A DNA stretch of 64,000 nucleotides from Tricholomella constricta. Its lineage: Eukaryota; Basidiomycota; Agaricomycetes; Agaricales; Lyophyllaceae. Under the pieces are notes generated by a model that was not told where the DNA came from, ran no database searches, and was given only the letters and a program-made list of their open reading frames with translations. The stretch's first letter is position 1, and each line of letters begins with the position of its first letter. Where the stretch lies: the NCBI GenBank assembly GCA_013368375.1, contig JAACJP010000003.1:1054001-1118000 (forward strand), given 5' to 3'. The position numbers were made by a program, and so were the translations under genes. Below are positions 26,815-37,341 of this stretch, in pieces.

Positions 26815-27183
26815 AGTCCTGTGATTGTATCCGAGTGTAGCTACACTCGGCTAATGGACATGAGCATACATTGAGCAAGAACAAGTTTACAATGAAGCGG
26901 GTACCTTTTGGGCCAATGCTCTCGATCGACTGGGTTCCACTCACATTGCGTCGAGACGCGCCAAAATAATTAAACGACAGTCTGTGATCGTATCCGTAGC
27001 CGAGTGTAGCTACACTCGGCTGACGGACGTAAACATACATTGAGCAAGGACAGATTCACAATGAACAGATTACCTCTTGGACCAACACTCTCCATTGGCA
27101 TGCCATGCTACTGAGTTCCGCTCACGTTGCGTCGAGACGCGCCAAAATAATTTAACAACAGTCTGTGATCGTATCCGTAGCGT
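26815..27183. repeat. tandem duplication with a perfect 24-nt palindrome in each unit
   Basis: Two units of about 165 and 180 bp begin at the GT(C)CTGTGAT(T/C)GTATCC landmark at 26816, 26981 and (start of a third) 27161. They share ACATTGAGCAAG(A/G)ACA and the segment GCGTCGAGACGCGCC. Each unit carries the CCGAGTGTAGCTACACTCGG palindrome (26831-26850 and 26998-27021). The same palindrome, with one mismatch, lies in the Gypsy-A LTR at 19050. Confidence 0.75.
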
Positions 27184-27539
27184 CAGGACTTATGCAAAAT
27201 CGCGTGATGTCATAAGAGTTGTGTGCACCATCCAAGAGTCGTGACTCTACATGATCCCCGAGCTGAATTGAATTCCGTCAGGGTGACTAGGACTAGAGAA
27301 AAAGGACGTTACATAAAAAATGGACTGAGCGGCAAAGAGTCCATGGTCAGGATACAGCCGAGCTCCGAGCGCAGCCGACGTCAAAGTGGGTCCGAACAAG
27401 ACCGTTCGCAAGCCCCTTCATCCAAGTTCAACTCTAAGATCGCCCGATTCTTTGTCGATTGTCCAGGGCCCGTTGGCCGGATTTTACAGCAATTTACCGT
27501 GCAGCGGTGAATCGAGACAAATATCTGTACTTAACCATT

Positions 27540-28040
27540 AGGCCATCAATTCAATTTAATATCATGAGGATGAAGAAGTTGATGAAGAAGTGTAGGTAGG
27601 GTTGTAGTTATTGTATGTCAGTTTGATATATAGTTCAATCAGAATTTTGTATGTAGTCTGATCAGAATCTTAGGATGTCCTACCAGAGTCTTATGGAGTC
27701 CGATCAGACTTCAATAAGGTTGTAGTCATTGTATGTTAGTTTGATAAATAAATTCAACCAGAATTATGTATGTAGTCTGATCAGAATCTTAGGATGTCCT
27801 ACTAGAGTCTTACGGAGTCCGATCGGACTTCACAAGGTTACTTTATAGACCAAACTACATAAATTACAATCCATAGTCCTATCGGAGTCTTACAGAGTCC
27901 GATCGGACTTCATAAGCTTAATTTGTAGATAAAACTACATGAGTTAATAATTTGCAGTAGTCTGATCAGAATCCTAGGACGGTCCTAGGATTCTGATCAG
28001 AATCTTTGGAGTCCGATCGGAATAGGTGGGGGAGTGTAAA
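27540..28040 (-). repeat. right terminal inverted repeat and subterminal direct repeats
   Basis: Three to four copies of a ~100-bp unit contain AGTCTGATCAGAATCTTAGG, then GAGTCTTA(T/C)GGAGTCCGATC. The last 83 bp are the inverted copy of the left end. Multiple short binding-site-like repeats near an end are typical of DNA transposons. Confidence 0.75.
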
Positions 28041-28208
28041 GTACTGTAGAGGACCCGTTGCGGGCATGCATCATGGCCTCTACAAGGCATGGTCCGTGCA
28101 ACATACAAAGCTATAAATACATCATGATGTACTATGATAGATCTATCTTACCATATCCTGTCTCTCCCACCATACTGTGAGACTTGCTGAGGTTAACGCC
28201 TCCACCAT
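28041..28208. other. 168-bp segment between the right TIR and the resumption of Gypsy-A
   Basis: It begins near TGTAGAGG (28046) and contains CCTCTACA 32 bp later, an 8-bp inverted pair around GCGGGCATGCATCATG. It is not Gypsy coding sequence, and the AGGT duplicated with the left flank follows it. It may be part of an older insertion into which the TIR element landed. Confidence 0.45.
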
Positions 28209-29837
28209 AGGTTTTGTGGTGCAGCTCTTGTTCCTCTGGCATGGCGAGCATGACAGGATGTAAGCCTGCTCCAGATCTCGGTGCATGTTTGGCCAATAGT
28301 ATGATTCACAGAGTGCCTTGTAGCTCTTGTCGAACCCAAAATGGCCTAGCGTGTCATGGGTGAGGTTGTATAGTAGCTCCTGAACTCAAGGGAGCTTGGG
28401 GATGAGGAGGCGGTGCCCCACATATATGAGGTTGTTTTCTTCGCGGGTGCCAGCAATGATGCCTGCCTCAATGTTCTTGCGTAGCTGTTTGGCAAAATCA
28501 TCGACCTTGTAGCCAGCGATGATTTCGTCCAGTAGTTCCTTGTGTACCAAAATATCCAAGGTGGCGAGGCCGACAGTCACAGCTTGTGGGTTCCGCGTCC
28601 ACGCCAAAGCACAGGCGGCAAATAAAGGGCTCGGTGGTTTGTCTGGCATGCAGGATAGTGCATCAGCTGCCGTGTTGTCCTTGCCTTGTACATAGGTAAT
28701 GGAGAAGTCGAAGTCGGCAAGATAAGTGGACCATCTCATCTATCGCCGGGACATCTCCTTCTGCGACTGAAAGTACTCAAGTATGCGATGGTCTGTAAAG
28801 ACTTCAAAGCTGATTCTGAGGAGGCTTGTTCGCCATTTCTTGAGCACTTTCACAATGGCTAAGAGTTCCTTCTCATGTACAGGGTAGTTCTTCTCTGCAG
28901 CATTTAGCTGGTACGAATCAAATGCAACCAGGCGCGCCATTTTCCAAGTCTCTCCAAAACTTAGGACGGCGCCCGTGCGATGCTCGCTGGCATCAGTTGT
29001 CACGTAAACCTTCCATGTGGGGTCGTCGTAGTTGATCACGGTGAGGCATCCAGCTCCAGTGACAATGTGCTTAATTGCGTTAAATGCCGTCTGGTGCTCG
29101 GAGGTCCACGGAGGGAATTTTGTGTCGCATTCTTTAGAGGTGAGTGGTGTGAGAATGCTTGTGTGCTCTGCGAGAGTGGGAAGGAACACTGCAATATAGT
29201 GCATGAGCCCAAGAAACCCTCTGACATTGGTCGCAGTTTCTGACTGCAGCCAGCGGAGAATGCGGTCGATTTTCTGTGGGTCAGCTGAGATTCCCTGTGC
29301 GGAGATCTTGTGTCCCAAAAAAGAGATCTCTGTGGCGAAGAGGATCGTCTTGGTGGCGTTGCAGTAAAGTTTGGCCTTGCGCAGCGCCTCTAGTACCTTG
29401 ACCACATTTTCCTCGTGTTCTGCGAGGGACGAGGACCAGATAATAATGTCATCGAGGTATACATGGCAAATTTTGCCAATGTGCTCTCGTAGGGCATCTG
29501 TCATGCAGCGTTGGTGTGTTGACAGAGCATTGCATCCTCCCATGGGCATGACAGTCCATTCATAGAGGCCCCATGGTGTACAAACAGCTGTCAGGTGAAC
29601 ACTGTTGGGGTGCATGCGCGTCTGGAAGAAAGAATTTGTCATATCTATCTTCCCGAATATCTTTCTACCTCCACATGCCAATAAGATGTCGTCAACCGGC
29701 AGGGGGTAGTTGTCATGGTGCCACAGCCAAAAATGGTTTTCACTGAATCCAGCACGAAAACCCCGCACTGCGACAATAGTGCCTCTGGAAAAGAAATGCA
29801 CAATAGAGAATGGAAACCACCACACAGATAAGATCAA
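28209..29837 (-). pseudogene. Gypsy-A reverse transcriptase, RNase H and integrase zinc-finger region
   Basis: Minus-strand pol. It starts inside the RT (HHDNYPLPVDDIL, then GGRKIFGKIDMTNSFFQTR), with the catalytic YLDDIII box of palm motif C near 29,440 and the LGHKISAQGISADP connection. RNase H follows (YVTTDASEHRTGAVLSF, EKNYPVHEKELLAIVKVLKKW, FTDHRILEYF). After a stop at 28740-28742 the frame continues with GKDNTAADALS and, after another stop at 28386-28388, reaches the integrase HHCC finger (HDTLGHFGFDKSY ... CSPCQRNKSC). The RT N-terminus, protease and gag are missing. The element is dead and its integrase core lies on the far side of the 7.9-kb insertion. Confidence 0.9.
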
Positions 29838-29857
29838 TCTTACCTTATCAAATCACA

Positions 29858-30045
29858 GATAAGGCTGTCGCTGCTTGGAAAATTGCACGAGAGAAAGAAA
29901 GAGAGAAAGGTTGGGAGGGTTCGCGCCGCTAGCACCCGTGTAAAAAGTTTTGTTTGCGTCGGACGGGAGTCCGCGCTTCAGCAGGCAAAAACGGGGGAAC
30001 CCGGTACAAGAGGTGAGAAGGGAGCGAGGGAGCTAAGACTACCCA
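29858..30045 (+). repeat. 188-bp direct repeat, left copy
   Basis: This starts GATAAGGCTGTCGCTGCTTGG and ends AGCTAAGACTACCCA. It matches 35129-35316 at about 95% by eye, in the same orientation and with no length difference. The pair brackets the inverted repeat, like LTRs or a duplicated target region. Confidence 0.85.
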
Positions 30046-30215
30046 AATTCCCTTAGCACCAGCTGTGGTTTGAGGGAGGGATGGAGGGTCAATAAAAAGT
30101 TTTGCGAGTGGGAGAACAAGCAAAAGAGATATGTTTCAAAGGGACCGAGGGTCCCAAAAATAGTAAGAGAGATAAAATAGAAAATGGAGAAATGCGCAGG
30201 CTTATCACATACAGA

Positions 30216-33200
30216 CACTGCACTGTAATGTGACCAACGCTCTAGCAGGCCTATACAGTGTACCGTAATTGACGCATGCAGCGGGTCCTCTGTGCTGTAG
30301 CGGACCTCTGTACAGTGTGTGGTTGTTAACGAAGTAGCGGACACAATACACTGTATTGTGGTTTACTGCAGCAGCGGGCTCTCTATACCCACAGAGAGCC
30401 ATGGGGCCTGTAGCCAAACCGTCCGGGTATATTGTACGGAATTCACGGCCGGATTCCGGGTCGGATAGTGCACGGAAACTCTGGCTGAATGTGCACGGAA
30501 ACTACGGCTGAACGTGTACGGAAACCACGTTCAGAACCCGGATTGAGTACTGGACGGAAACCACAGCAGCGGGTGCACGGAAATTGCGGCCGATATCCGG
30601 ATCGGATAGTGCACGCATTGTACAGCAACAATCCGGATCCGGATAGTGCAGGGGAACTGCACGGGAATGGCACGAGCAGTTCCGAAATCACGCCCGAAAC
30701 CCGGAATGAGTACTGCACAGAAAGTAAAGCAGCAGGTGCACGGAAATTCTGGCCGATATCCGGATCGGATTGTGGACGGGTAGTACAGCAACAATCCGGA
30801 TCCGGATAGTGCAGGGGAACAGCACGGGAACAGCACGAGCAGTTCTGAAATCACGCCCGAAACCCGGATTGAGTGCTGCACGGAAAGGAAAGCAGTGGGT
30901 GCACAGAAATTCTGGCTGATATCCGGACCGGATTGTGCACGGGTAGTACAGCAACAATCCGGATCCGGATAGTGCAGGGGAACTGCACGGGAATGGCACG
31001 AGCAGTTCCGAAATCTCGCCCGAAACCTGGATGAGTACTACACGGAAACTAGAGCAGCGGGTGCATGGAAAATCTGGCTGAAGTCCGGATCGGATAGTGC
31101 ACGGATAGTACGGAAACAATCCGGATCCGGATAGTGCAGGGGAACTGCACGGGAATGGCACGAGCAGTTCCAAAAATCACGCCTGAAACCCGGATTGAGT
31201 ACTGGACGGAAAGTAAAGCAGCGGGTGCACAGAAATTCCAGCTGATATCTGGACCGGACTGTGCACGGGTAGTTCAGCAACAATCCAGATCCGGATAGTG
31301 CACGGAATCTCTGGCAGGATGTGCACAGAAACTACGGCTGAACATGCATGGAAACTACGTTCAAAACCCCGATTGAGTACTGGACGGAAACCACAGCAGC
31401 GGGTGCATGGAAATTCCGGCCTATATCCGGATTGGATTATGGACGGGCAGCTCAGCAACAGTCCGGATCCGGATAGTGCAGGGAAACTGCACGGAAACTG
31501 TTGCACAAGCAGTTCTGAAATCACGCCCGAAACCCGGATTGAGTACTTCACAGAAAGTAAAGCAGCAGGTGCACAGGCATTCCAGCCGAAGTCCAGATCG
31601 GATAGTGCACGGATACTACGGAAACAATCCGGATTGGATATTGCAGGGGAACTGCACAGAAACTGTTGCACGAGCAGTTCCGAAATCACGCTGGAAACCA
31701 GGATTGAGTGCTGCACGGAAAGTAAAGCAGCGGGTGCACAGCGATTCTGGGCAATATCCGGACCAGATAGTGTGCGGATAGTGCAGCAACAATCCGGATC
31801 CGGATAGTGCACGGAAACTATGCCAGGATGTGCACAGAAACTACGGCTGAACATGCACGGAAACTACGTTCAAATCCTGGATTGAGTACTGCACGGAAAG
31901 TAAAGCAGCAGGTGCATGGAAATTCTGACTGATATCCGGATTGAATAGTGCACAAATAATACAGCAACGCCACAGATTGGATAGCACACAGAACCTACAG
32001 AAGGTGCATAGAAACAATAGCTGGGAGCTGACTCGGATTGTGCACAGAATCTCTTGCACAGAGTGCACAAAGAACCTACAGCAGGGGGGCTTTTGCTGCC
32101 CTTCCCATACTCACTTTACTTTCCAATGTGGGTTTCCATCTCAGGCCCTCAATGTGTGGTGTTTCTGCACACAATTGTGATGCACAATAATGAATTGTGC
32201 ACACTGGCTAAGTCTGCCTGATCAGTAGGTAAACTGCAGAAACATTATCTGATCACTTCTACTGCAACGTCTCTCAATCCCTGCCAAGTTTGCACAGTTA
32301 TTTTCTATTGTAACTGAGAGAAACAATGTTCTGAAGTAGAAAGTGGATTGAAACTGGATGGCACAGCACAAACCCAGAGGACAAAAGTATTGAAAGCTGC
32401 AGCATTAAATGCATGGAAGTTCCCAAGAATCATGGCAAATAGAATGCAGAAGTCGCATGGAAGTAATGGTACCAACATGCAATGGGTCAACAAAAGCAGG
32501 ACAGGCATGCACAGACAATGCACAGAAGCTGAGACTTACAGTGGAAAGTGAATAGAAGCCATGGACATTAATGTTGACTGTAATTTCAGAGCACCTACTC
32601 TTGGATGCCTTGGTCAGGTTGTTGCTGTACCATCTATATACTATCCAATCTGGATATCAGCTTGAGTATCTATGCAACTGCTGCTGTAGTTGCTGTGCGG
32701 TACACAATCTAAGTTCTGGGCATGATTTCTGTATCTCTTTTCCATGCAGTTCTATTGCACTATTCAATCTGGATCGTTGCTGCACTATCCGCACACTATC
32801 TGGTCCGGATATTGGCCAGAATCGCTGTGCACACACTGCTTTACTTTCCATGCAGCACTCAATCCGGGTTTCTGGCATGATTTCGGAACTGCTCGTGCAA
32901 CAGTTTCCATGCAGTTCCCCTGCAATATCCAATCCGGATTGCTTCTGTACTATCCGTGCACTATCCGATCTGGACTTCGGCCGGAATTTCCGCGCACCCG
33001 CTGCTTTACTTTTTGTGCAGTACTCAATCCAGGTTTTGGGCACAATTTCTGCATACCTTGTGCCACAATTTGCGTGCAGTTCCGCTGCACTATCCAATCC
33101 GGATTGTTTCCGTACTATCCGTGCACTATCCGTGTAGTTTCCGTGCACATTCAGCTATAGTTTCTGTGCACATCCTGCCAGAGTTTCCATGCACTATCCG

Positions 33201-35096
33201 GATCCGGATTGTTGCTGAACTACCCATGCACAGTCTCGTCCAGATATCAGCCGGAATTTTTGTGCACCCGCTGCTTTACTTTCCGTGCAGTACTCAATCT
33301 GGGTTTCGGGCATGACTTCGAAACTGCTCATGCAACAGTTTCAGTGCAGGTCCCCTGCACTATACAGATCCGGACTATTGCTGAGCTACCCGTGCACAAT
33401 CCGGTCCGGGTATCGGTCGGAATTTCCATGCACCCGCTGCTTTACTTTCCGTCCAGTACTCAATCCGGGTTTCAGGCGTGATTTTTGGAACTGCTCGTGC
33501 CATTCCCGTGCAGTTCCCTGCACTATCCGGATCCGGATTGTTTCCGTACTATCCGTGCACTATCCGATCCGGACTTCAGCCAGATTTTCCATGCACCCGC
33601 TGCTCTAGTTTCCGTGTAGTACTCATCCGGGTTTCGGGCGAGATTTCGGAACTGCTCGTGCCATTCCCGTGCAGTTCCCCTGCACTATCCGGATCCGGAT
33701 TGTTGCTGTACTACCCGTGCACAATCCGGTCCGGATATCGGCCGGAATTTCTGTGCACCCGCTGCTTTCCTTTCCGTGCAGCACTCAATCCGGGTTTCAG
33801 GCGTGATTTCAGAACTGCTCGTGCTGTTCCCGTGCAGTTCCCCTGCACTATCTGGATCCGGATTGTTGCTGTACTACCCGTCCACAATCCGATCCGGATA
33901 TCGGCCAGAATTTCCGTGCACCTGCTGCTTTACTTTCCGTGCAGTACTCAATCTGGGTTTCGGGCATGACTTCGAAACTGCTCATGCAACAGTTTCAGTG
34001 CAGGTCCCCTGCACTATACAGATCCGGACTGTTGCTGAGCTACCCGTGCTCAATCCGGTCCGGGTATCGGTCGGAATTTCCATGCACCCGCTGCTTTACT
34101 TTCCGTCCAGTACTCAATCCGGGTTTCAGGCGTGATTTTCGGAACTGCTCGTGCCATTCCCGTGCAGTTCCCCTGCACTATCCGGATCCGGATTGTTTCC
34201 GTACTATCCGTGCACTATCCGATCCGGACTTCAGCCAGATTTTTCATGCACCCGCTGCTCTAGTTTCCGTGTAGTACTCATCCGGGTTTCGGGCGAGATT
34301 TCGGAACTGCTCGTGCCATTCCCGTGCAGTTCCCCTGCACTATCCGGATCCGGATTGTTGCTGTACTACCCGTGCACAATCCGGTCCGGATATCAGCCAG
34401 AACTTCTGTGCACCCGCTGCTTTCCTTTCCGTGCAGCACTCAATCCGGGTTTCGGGCGTGATTTCAGAACTGCTCGTGCTGTTCCCGTGCTGTTCCCCTG
34501 CACTATCCGGATCCGGATTGTTGCTGTACTACCCGTCCACAATCCGATCCGGATATCGGCCAGAATTTCCGTGCACCTGCTGCTTTACTTTCCGTGCAGT
34601 ACTCATTCCAGGTTTCGGGCGTGATTTCAGAACTGCTCGTGCCATTCCCGTGCAGTTCCCCTGCACTATCCGGATCCGGATTGTTGCTGTACAATGCGTG
34701 CACTATCCGATCCGGATATCGGCCGCAATTTCCGTGCACCCGCTGCTGTGGTTTCCGTCCAGTACTCAATCCGGGTTCTGAACGTGGTTTCCGTACACGT
34801 TCAGCCGTAGTTTCCGTGCACATTCAGCCAGAGTTTCCGTGCACTATCCGACCCGGAATCCGGCCGTGAATTCCGTACAATATACCCGGACGGTTTGGCT
34901 ACAGGCCCCATGGCTCTCTGTGGGTATAGAGAGCCCGCTGCTGCAGTAAACCACAATACAGTGTATTGCGTCCGCTACTTCGTTAACAACCACACACTGT
35001 ACAGAGGTCCGCTACAGCACAGAGGACCCGCTGGATGCGTCAACTACGGTACACTGTATAGGCCCGCTAGAGCGTTGGTCACATTACATTGTAGTG
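30216..35096. mobile_element. foldback-like element: 4.9-kb inverted repeat with tandem-repeat arms
   Basis: The left end (CACTGCACTGTAATGTGACC at 30216) is matched by the inverse of the right end (complement of 35077-35096). Paired landmarks keep a constant coordinate sum (30216+35096 and 30419+34893 both give 65312), so the outer arms are colinear. Each arm is a ~200-bp terminal block followed by diverged tandem units; right-arm unit starts (ACTCAATCCGGG landmark) lie at 33783, 33946, 34112, 34276, 34438 and 34601, a period of 162-166 bp, with roughly a dozen units from 32,860 to 34,770. Similar units fill 30,500-32,000 inversely. The centre (about 32,060-32,640) is unrelated spacer. Long repetitive ORFs cross the units but the period is not a multiple of three. 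Confidence 0.82.
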
Positions 35097-35128
35097 CCCT
35101 GCCCTGGGCTTATGTAGCCTTAGCAATC

Positions 35129-35316
35129 GATAAGGCTGTCGCTGCTTGGAAAATTGCACGAGAGAAAGAAAGAGAGAAAGGTTGGGAGGGTTCGCGCTGC
35201 TAGCACCCATGCAAAAAGTTTTGTTTGCATCGGACGGGAGTCCGCGCTTCAACGGGCAAAAACAGGGGAACCCGGTACAAGAGGTGAGAAGGGAGCGAGG
35301 GAGCTAAGGCTACCCA
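35129..35316 (+). repeat. 188-bp direct repeat, right copy
   Basis: This is the partner of 29858-30045. About 12 bp after it, GCATTACAATGTAGTG (35327-35342) is the inverse of a CACTACATTGTAATG terminus resembling the ends of the foldback element, perhaps a further element end. The stretch 35343-35567 holds no gene. Confidence 0.85.
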
Positions 35317-35567
35317 CCAGGTAGGGGCATTACAATGTAGTGTGTCCTACTGTCTGGTTCAAGGCTCTGTCTACCATGTCCGCGGGTCGGGTTTGGTGGC
35401 CCGCGGGGCTGATTCATTGATCTGTTATTTGGTGATGGACTCTGTTGGTCATTGGATTGGAGTTGATTTAGCCCGTGAGGTTCGTGGGGTTCATTATCTG
35501 CAGCATTATCTTCTCGGAGTTCATTGTGTTGGGTATGATTTTCCTGTCCACGGGGTTCGCTATCCAG

Positions 35568-37251
35568 TCATGGACTGGATTCATTGGGTGATGGACAGGG
35601 GTGGTTCTGATGACCACCTTCTAGGTCGGGCATTGAAATAAGGCTTTCAAAGGGGTCCGGAGCTGGTGCTTTTTTTTTGCTCTTCTTCCGCCTTGCTTTC
35701 TTTACTGCTGCCGCGGTAGCCAAAGCTTCCTGGTCCTTGCGCACTCCATAGACCACCTCTGTTCTCTCCTTTTGCTTGTTCAAGTAACTAGACCACCGAA
35801 AGGTCTCTGAGGGTCCAAGCCTCTTCTGGCGAGAGCGCCAGAAGTCGAGCAAATCCCGGAGTTCATTTAATCGGAGGTTCTGCGGGTCTTGAATTCGGAT
35901 GTCCGCGGGCACGTACTCCGCGGAGATGAACATTCCATTATCTGCCTTTATGGAAGTGAATGGAGGGGATGAGTAGAGGTGTCCCGATGCTAGTTCTGTA
36001 AGGAATTTAGTATGGGTGGTCTAATATGACATTATCACATACTATAATGATGTCTCAGGAATGCGCGGACCAGAAGCTCAAGGTCATCTTTGCTCTGTTG
36101 CACACCTTCTACCAACTCCGGTAGAATTGGAAAACCATCATTTTGTTGATCCAGCTGTAGATCAGGACGTGGCTGAATTACTGTATCATTCTGATGCAGG
36201 GGGTCTGGTGCAATGGATTCTTGGAGCAAAAGGACATAGTCCATAAGCTTTCTCTTGAAATCCTTCACCATGTGTGGAAAGGTATCAATGAAACCTTTAT
36301 AGATCACCCCTGCATTTGCTGCAATGCTATCGTGACTGCTCCACAGCGGACATCAGCACAAGTCCGCGGAGTCCATGAATAACTCATGCCCGGACATTCA
36401 TATGCCCATCTTGCCCTTTCCATACCACAAACGTAAGGGACAGCATGCCCATCTCTCGCCACCTGTTGGCATCCTCATTCTCCACTCGTTGAAAGCTTCG
36501 CTTATCCGCATTCCTGAGATAAGGTATTAACTCCGAGATGCCTGCGGGCCCGCGGAGTTACTCACTTGCGCTGCTCCTCAGGAGGATAGCCCTTGGTGCT
36601 CCATTTACGGGCAGTGGCCTCTGCCTCCTGGAGTTGTTGTGGAGTGAGTTTGTTCATCACCTGTGCCAAAGCCTTGGTGCGTTGCTGGAAGGCCGCGAGG
36701 GCCGATTCATCGACCTCTCCGAGCTCCAGTATCTCTTTCAACTCTTCGGTAATCAAGCCGCACATTGTCCAATTGACTACCTGGTGTGCAGTAACCTTCA
36801 ATTTACCCAATGACTGGTTGACCATTAGGTAGGGCCTCCAGTTGTTCCTTACCCAGTCTGCCAGTTTCTGTGTGCTGATCAGTGTGATGACTCAGGGATA
36901 CTCCCTAACCTGACAGACCGTGGTGGCAGATGCGGACTTCTTGTTGGTCTTTGGTTCTGTTCCCTTTGCCTTCTAGTAGTTGAATATATCAACAAGGACT
37001 TTGTCCTTGAAAATGGCCGCCCTTTTGTCCTTGTCTGACTCTGATCGGTACTCCTCTCAGTACTTGTTGAGGACCGCGCACTCGTCAGCCGGGTACTGGG
37101 GCTGTTTGCTTGTCTTCTTCAGGGCCGCGAGGGCATGTGGGACTGTTTCCGTGTCCCACAGTCCCGCATTTGGCAAAGAAGTTTCCAGTTTGGGTAATAT
37201 AAGGCACGGGTGCATTGATGGCCCCAATTGTGAGTGCAGCTGACCTTGCAC
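35568..37251 (-). pseudogene. decayed companion gene of the KDZ element
   Basis: Minus-strand ORF pieces (37251-37057, 36825-36562, 36307-36035, 35933-35568) look like parts of one protein interrupted by stops and by possible introns. They contain DECAVLNKYW, a helical segment LTPQQLQEAEATARKWSTKG, FIDTFPHMVKDFKRKLMDYV, and a C-terminal basic tail RKKSKKKAPAPDP. I recognise no domain. Fungal KDZ elements are often found beside a second divergent gene of unknown function, and the position here fits that. The exon structure cannot be settled because of decay. Confidence 0.5.
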
Positions 37252-37341
37252 AACTATGAGGACATGTCCGAGAGTAATCAGTGATCTATCAGTAGACAGG
37301 TTCTGATTTTTCCACCATATCAGATCTCACCCTTACCCACC

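Larger units (their letters stand above)
20323..28040. mobile_element. TIR-bounded element carrying a tyrosine recombinase and an XPG-like nuclease
   Basis: Both ends begin TTTACACTCCCCCACCTATT (left 20323, right complement from 28040), identical over about 21 bp. They stay alignable for ~80 bp, including a GATCAGA / CCTAGGAC(C/T)(A/G)TCCTAGG stem motif. The interval is 7,718 bp and disrupts Gypsy-A. Two multi-exon genes lie on the minus strand: nuclease (25658-23651), then recombinase (23446-21033). A 4-bp AGGT is repeated at 20318-20321 and 28209-28212, but the right copy is 168 bp beyond the TIR, so either the insertion was larger or a second insertion sits at the right edge. Which element class this belongs to is unclear; it does not match textbook Cryptons, which lack long TIRs. 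Confidence 0.75.

Noticed and set aside
20323..28040. Classing the TIR element as CACTA, hAT or KDZ from its CACT-like end
   Set aside because: No DDE or KDZ transposase is present inside it; the only DNA-joining enzyme is a tyrosine recombinase, so the end motif alone is not enough.
28046..28085. Solo LTR with TGTAGAGG...CCTCTACA ends
   Set aside because: Only 40 bp long and without flanking duplication; a small hairpin is the simpler reading.
30489..34869. Many long open frames with repeated Pro/Cys/Ile-rich peptides in both arms of the inverted repeat
   Set aside because: They follow the ~164-bp tandem unit, switch frame every few units because the period is not a multiple of three, and exist on both strands. 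They are by-products of stop-poor repeats.
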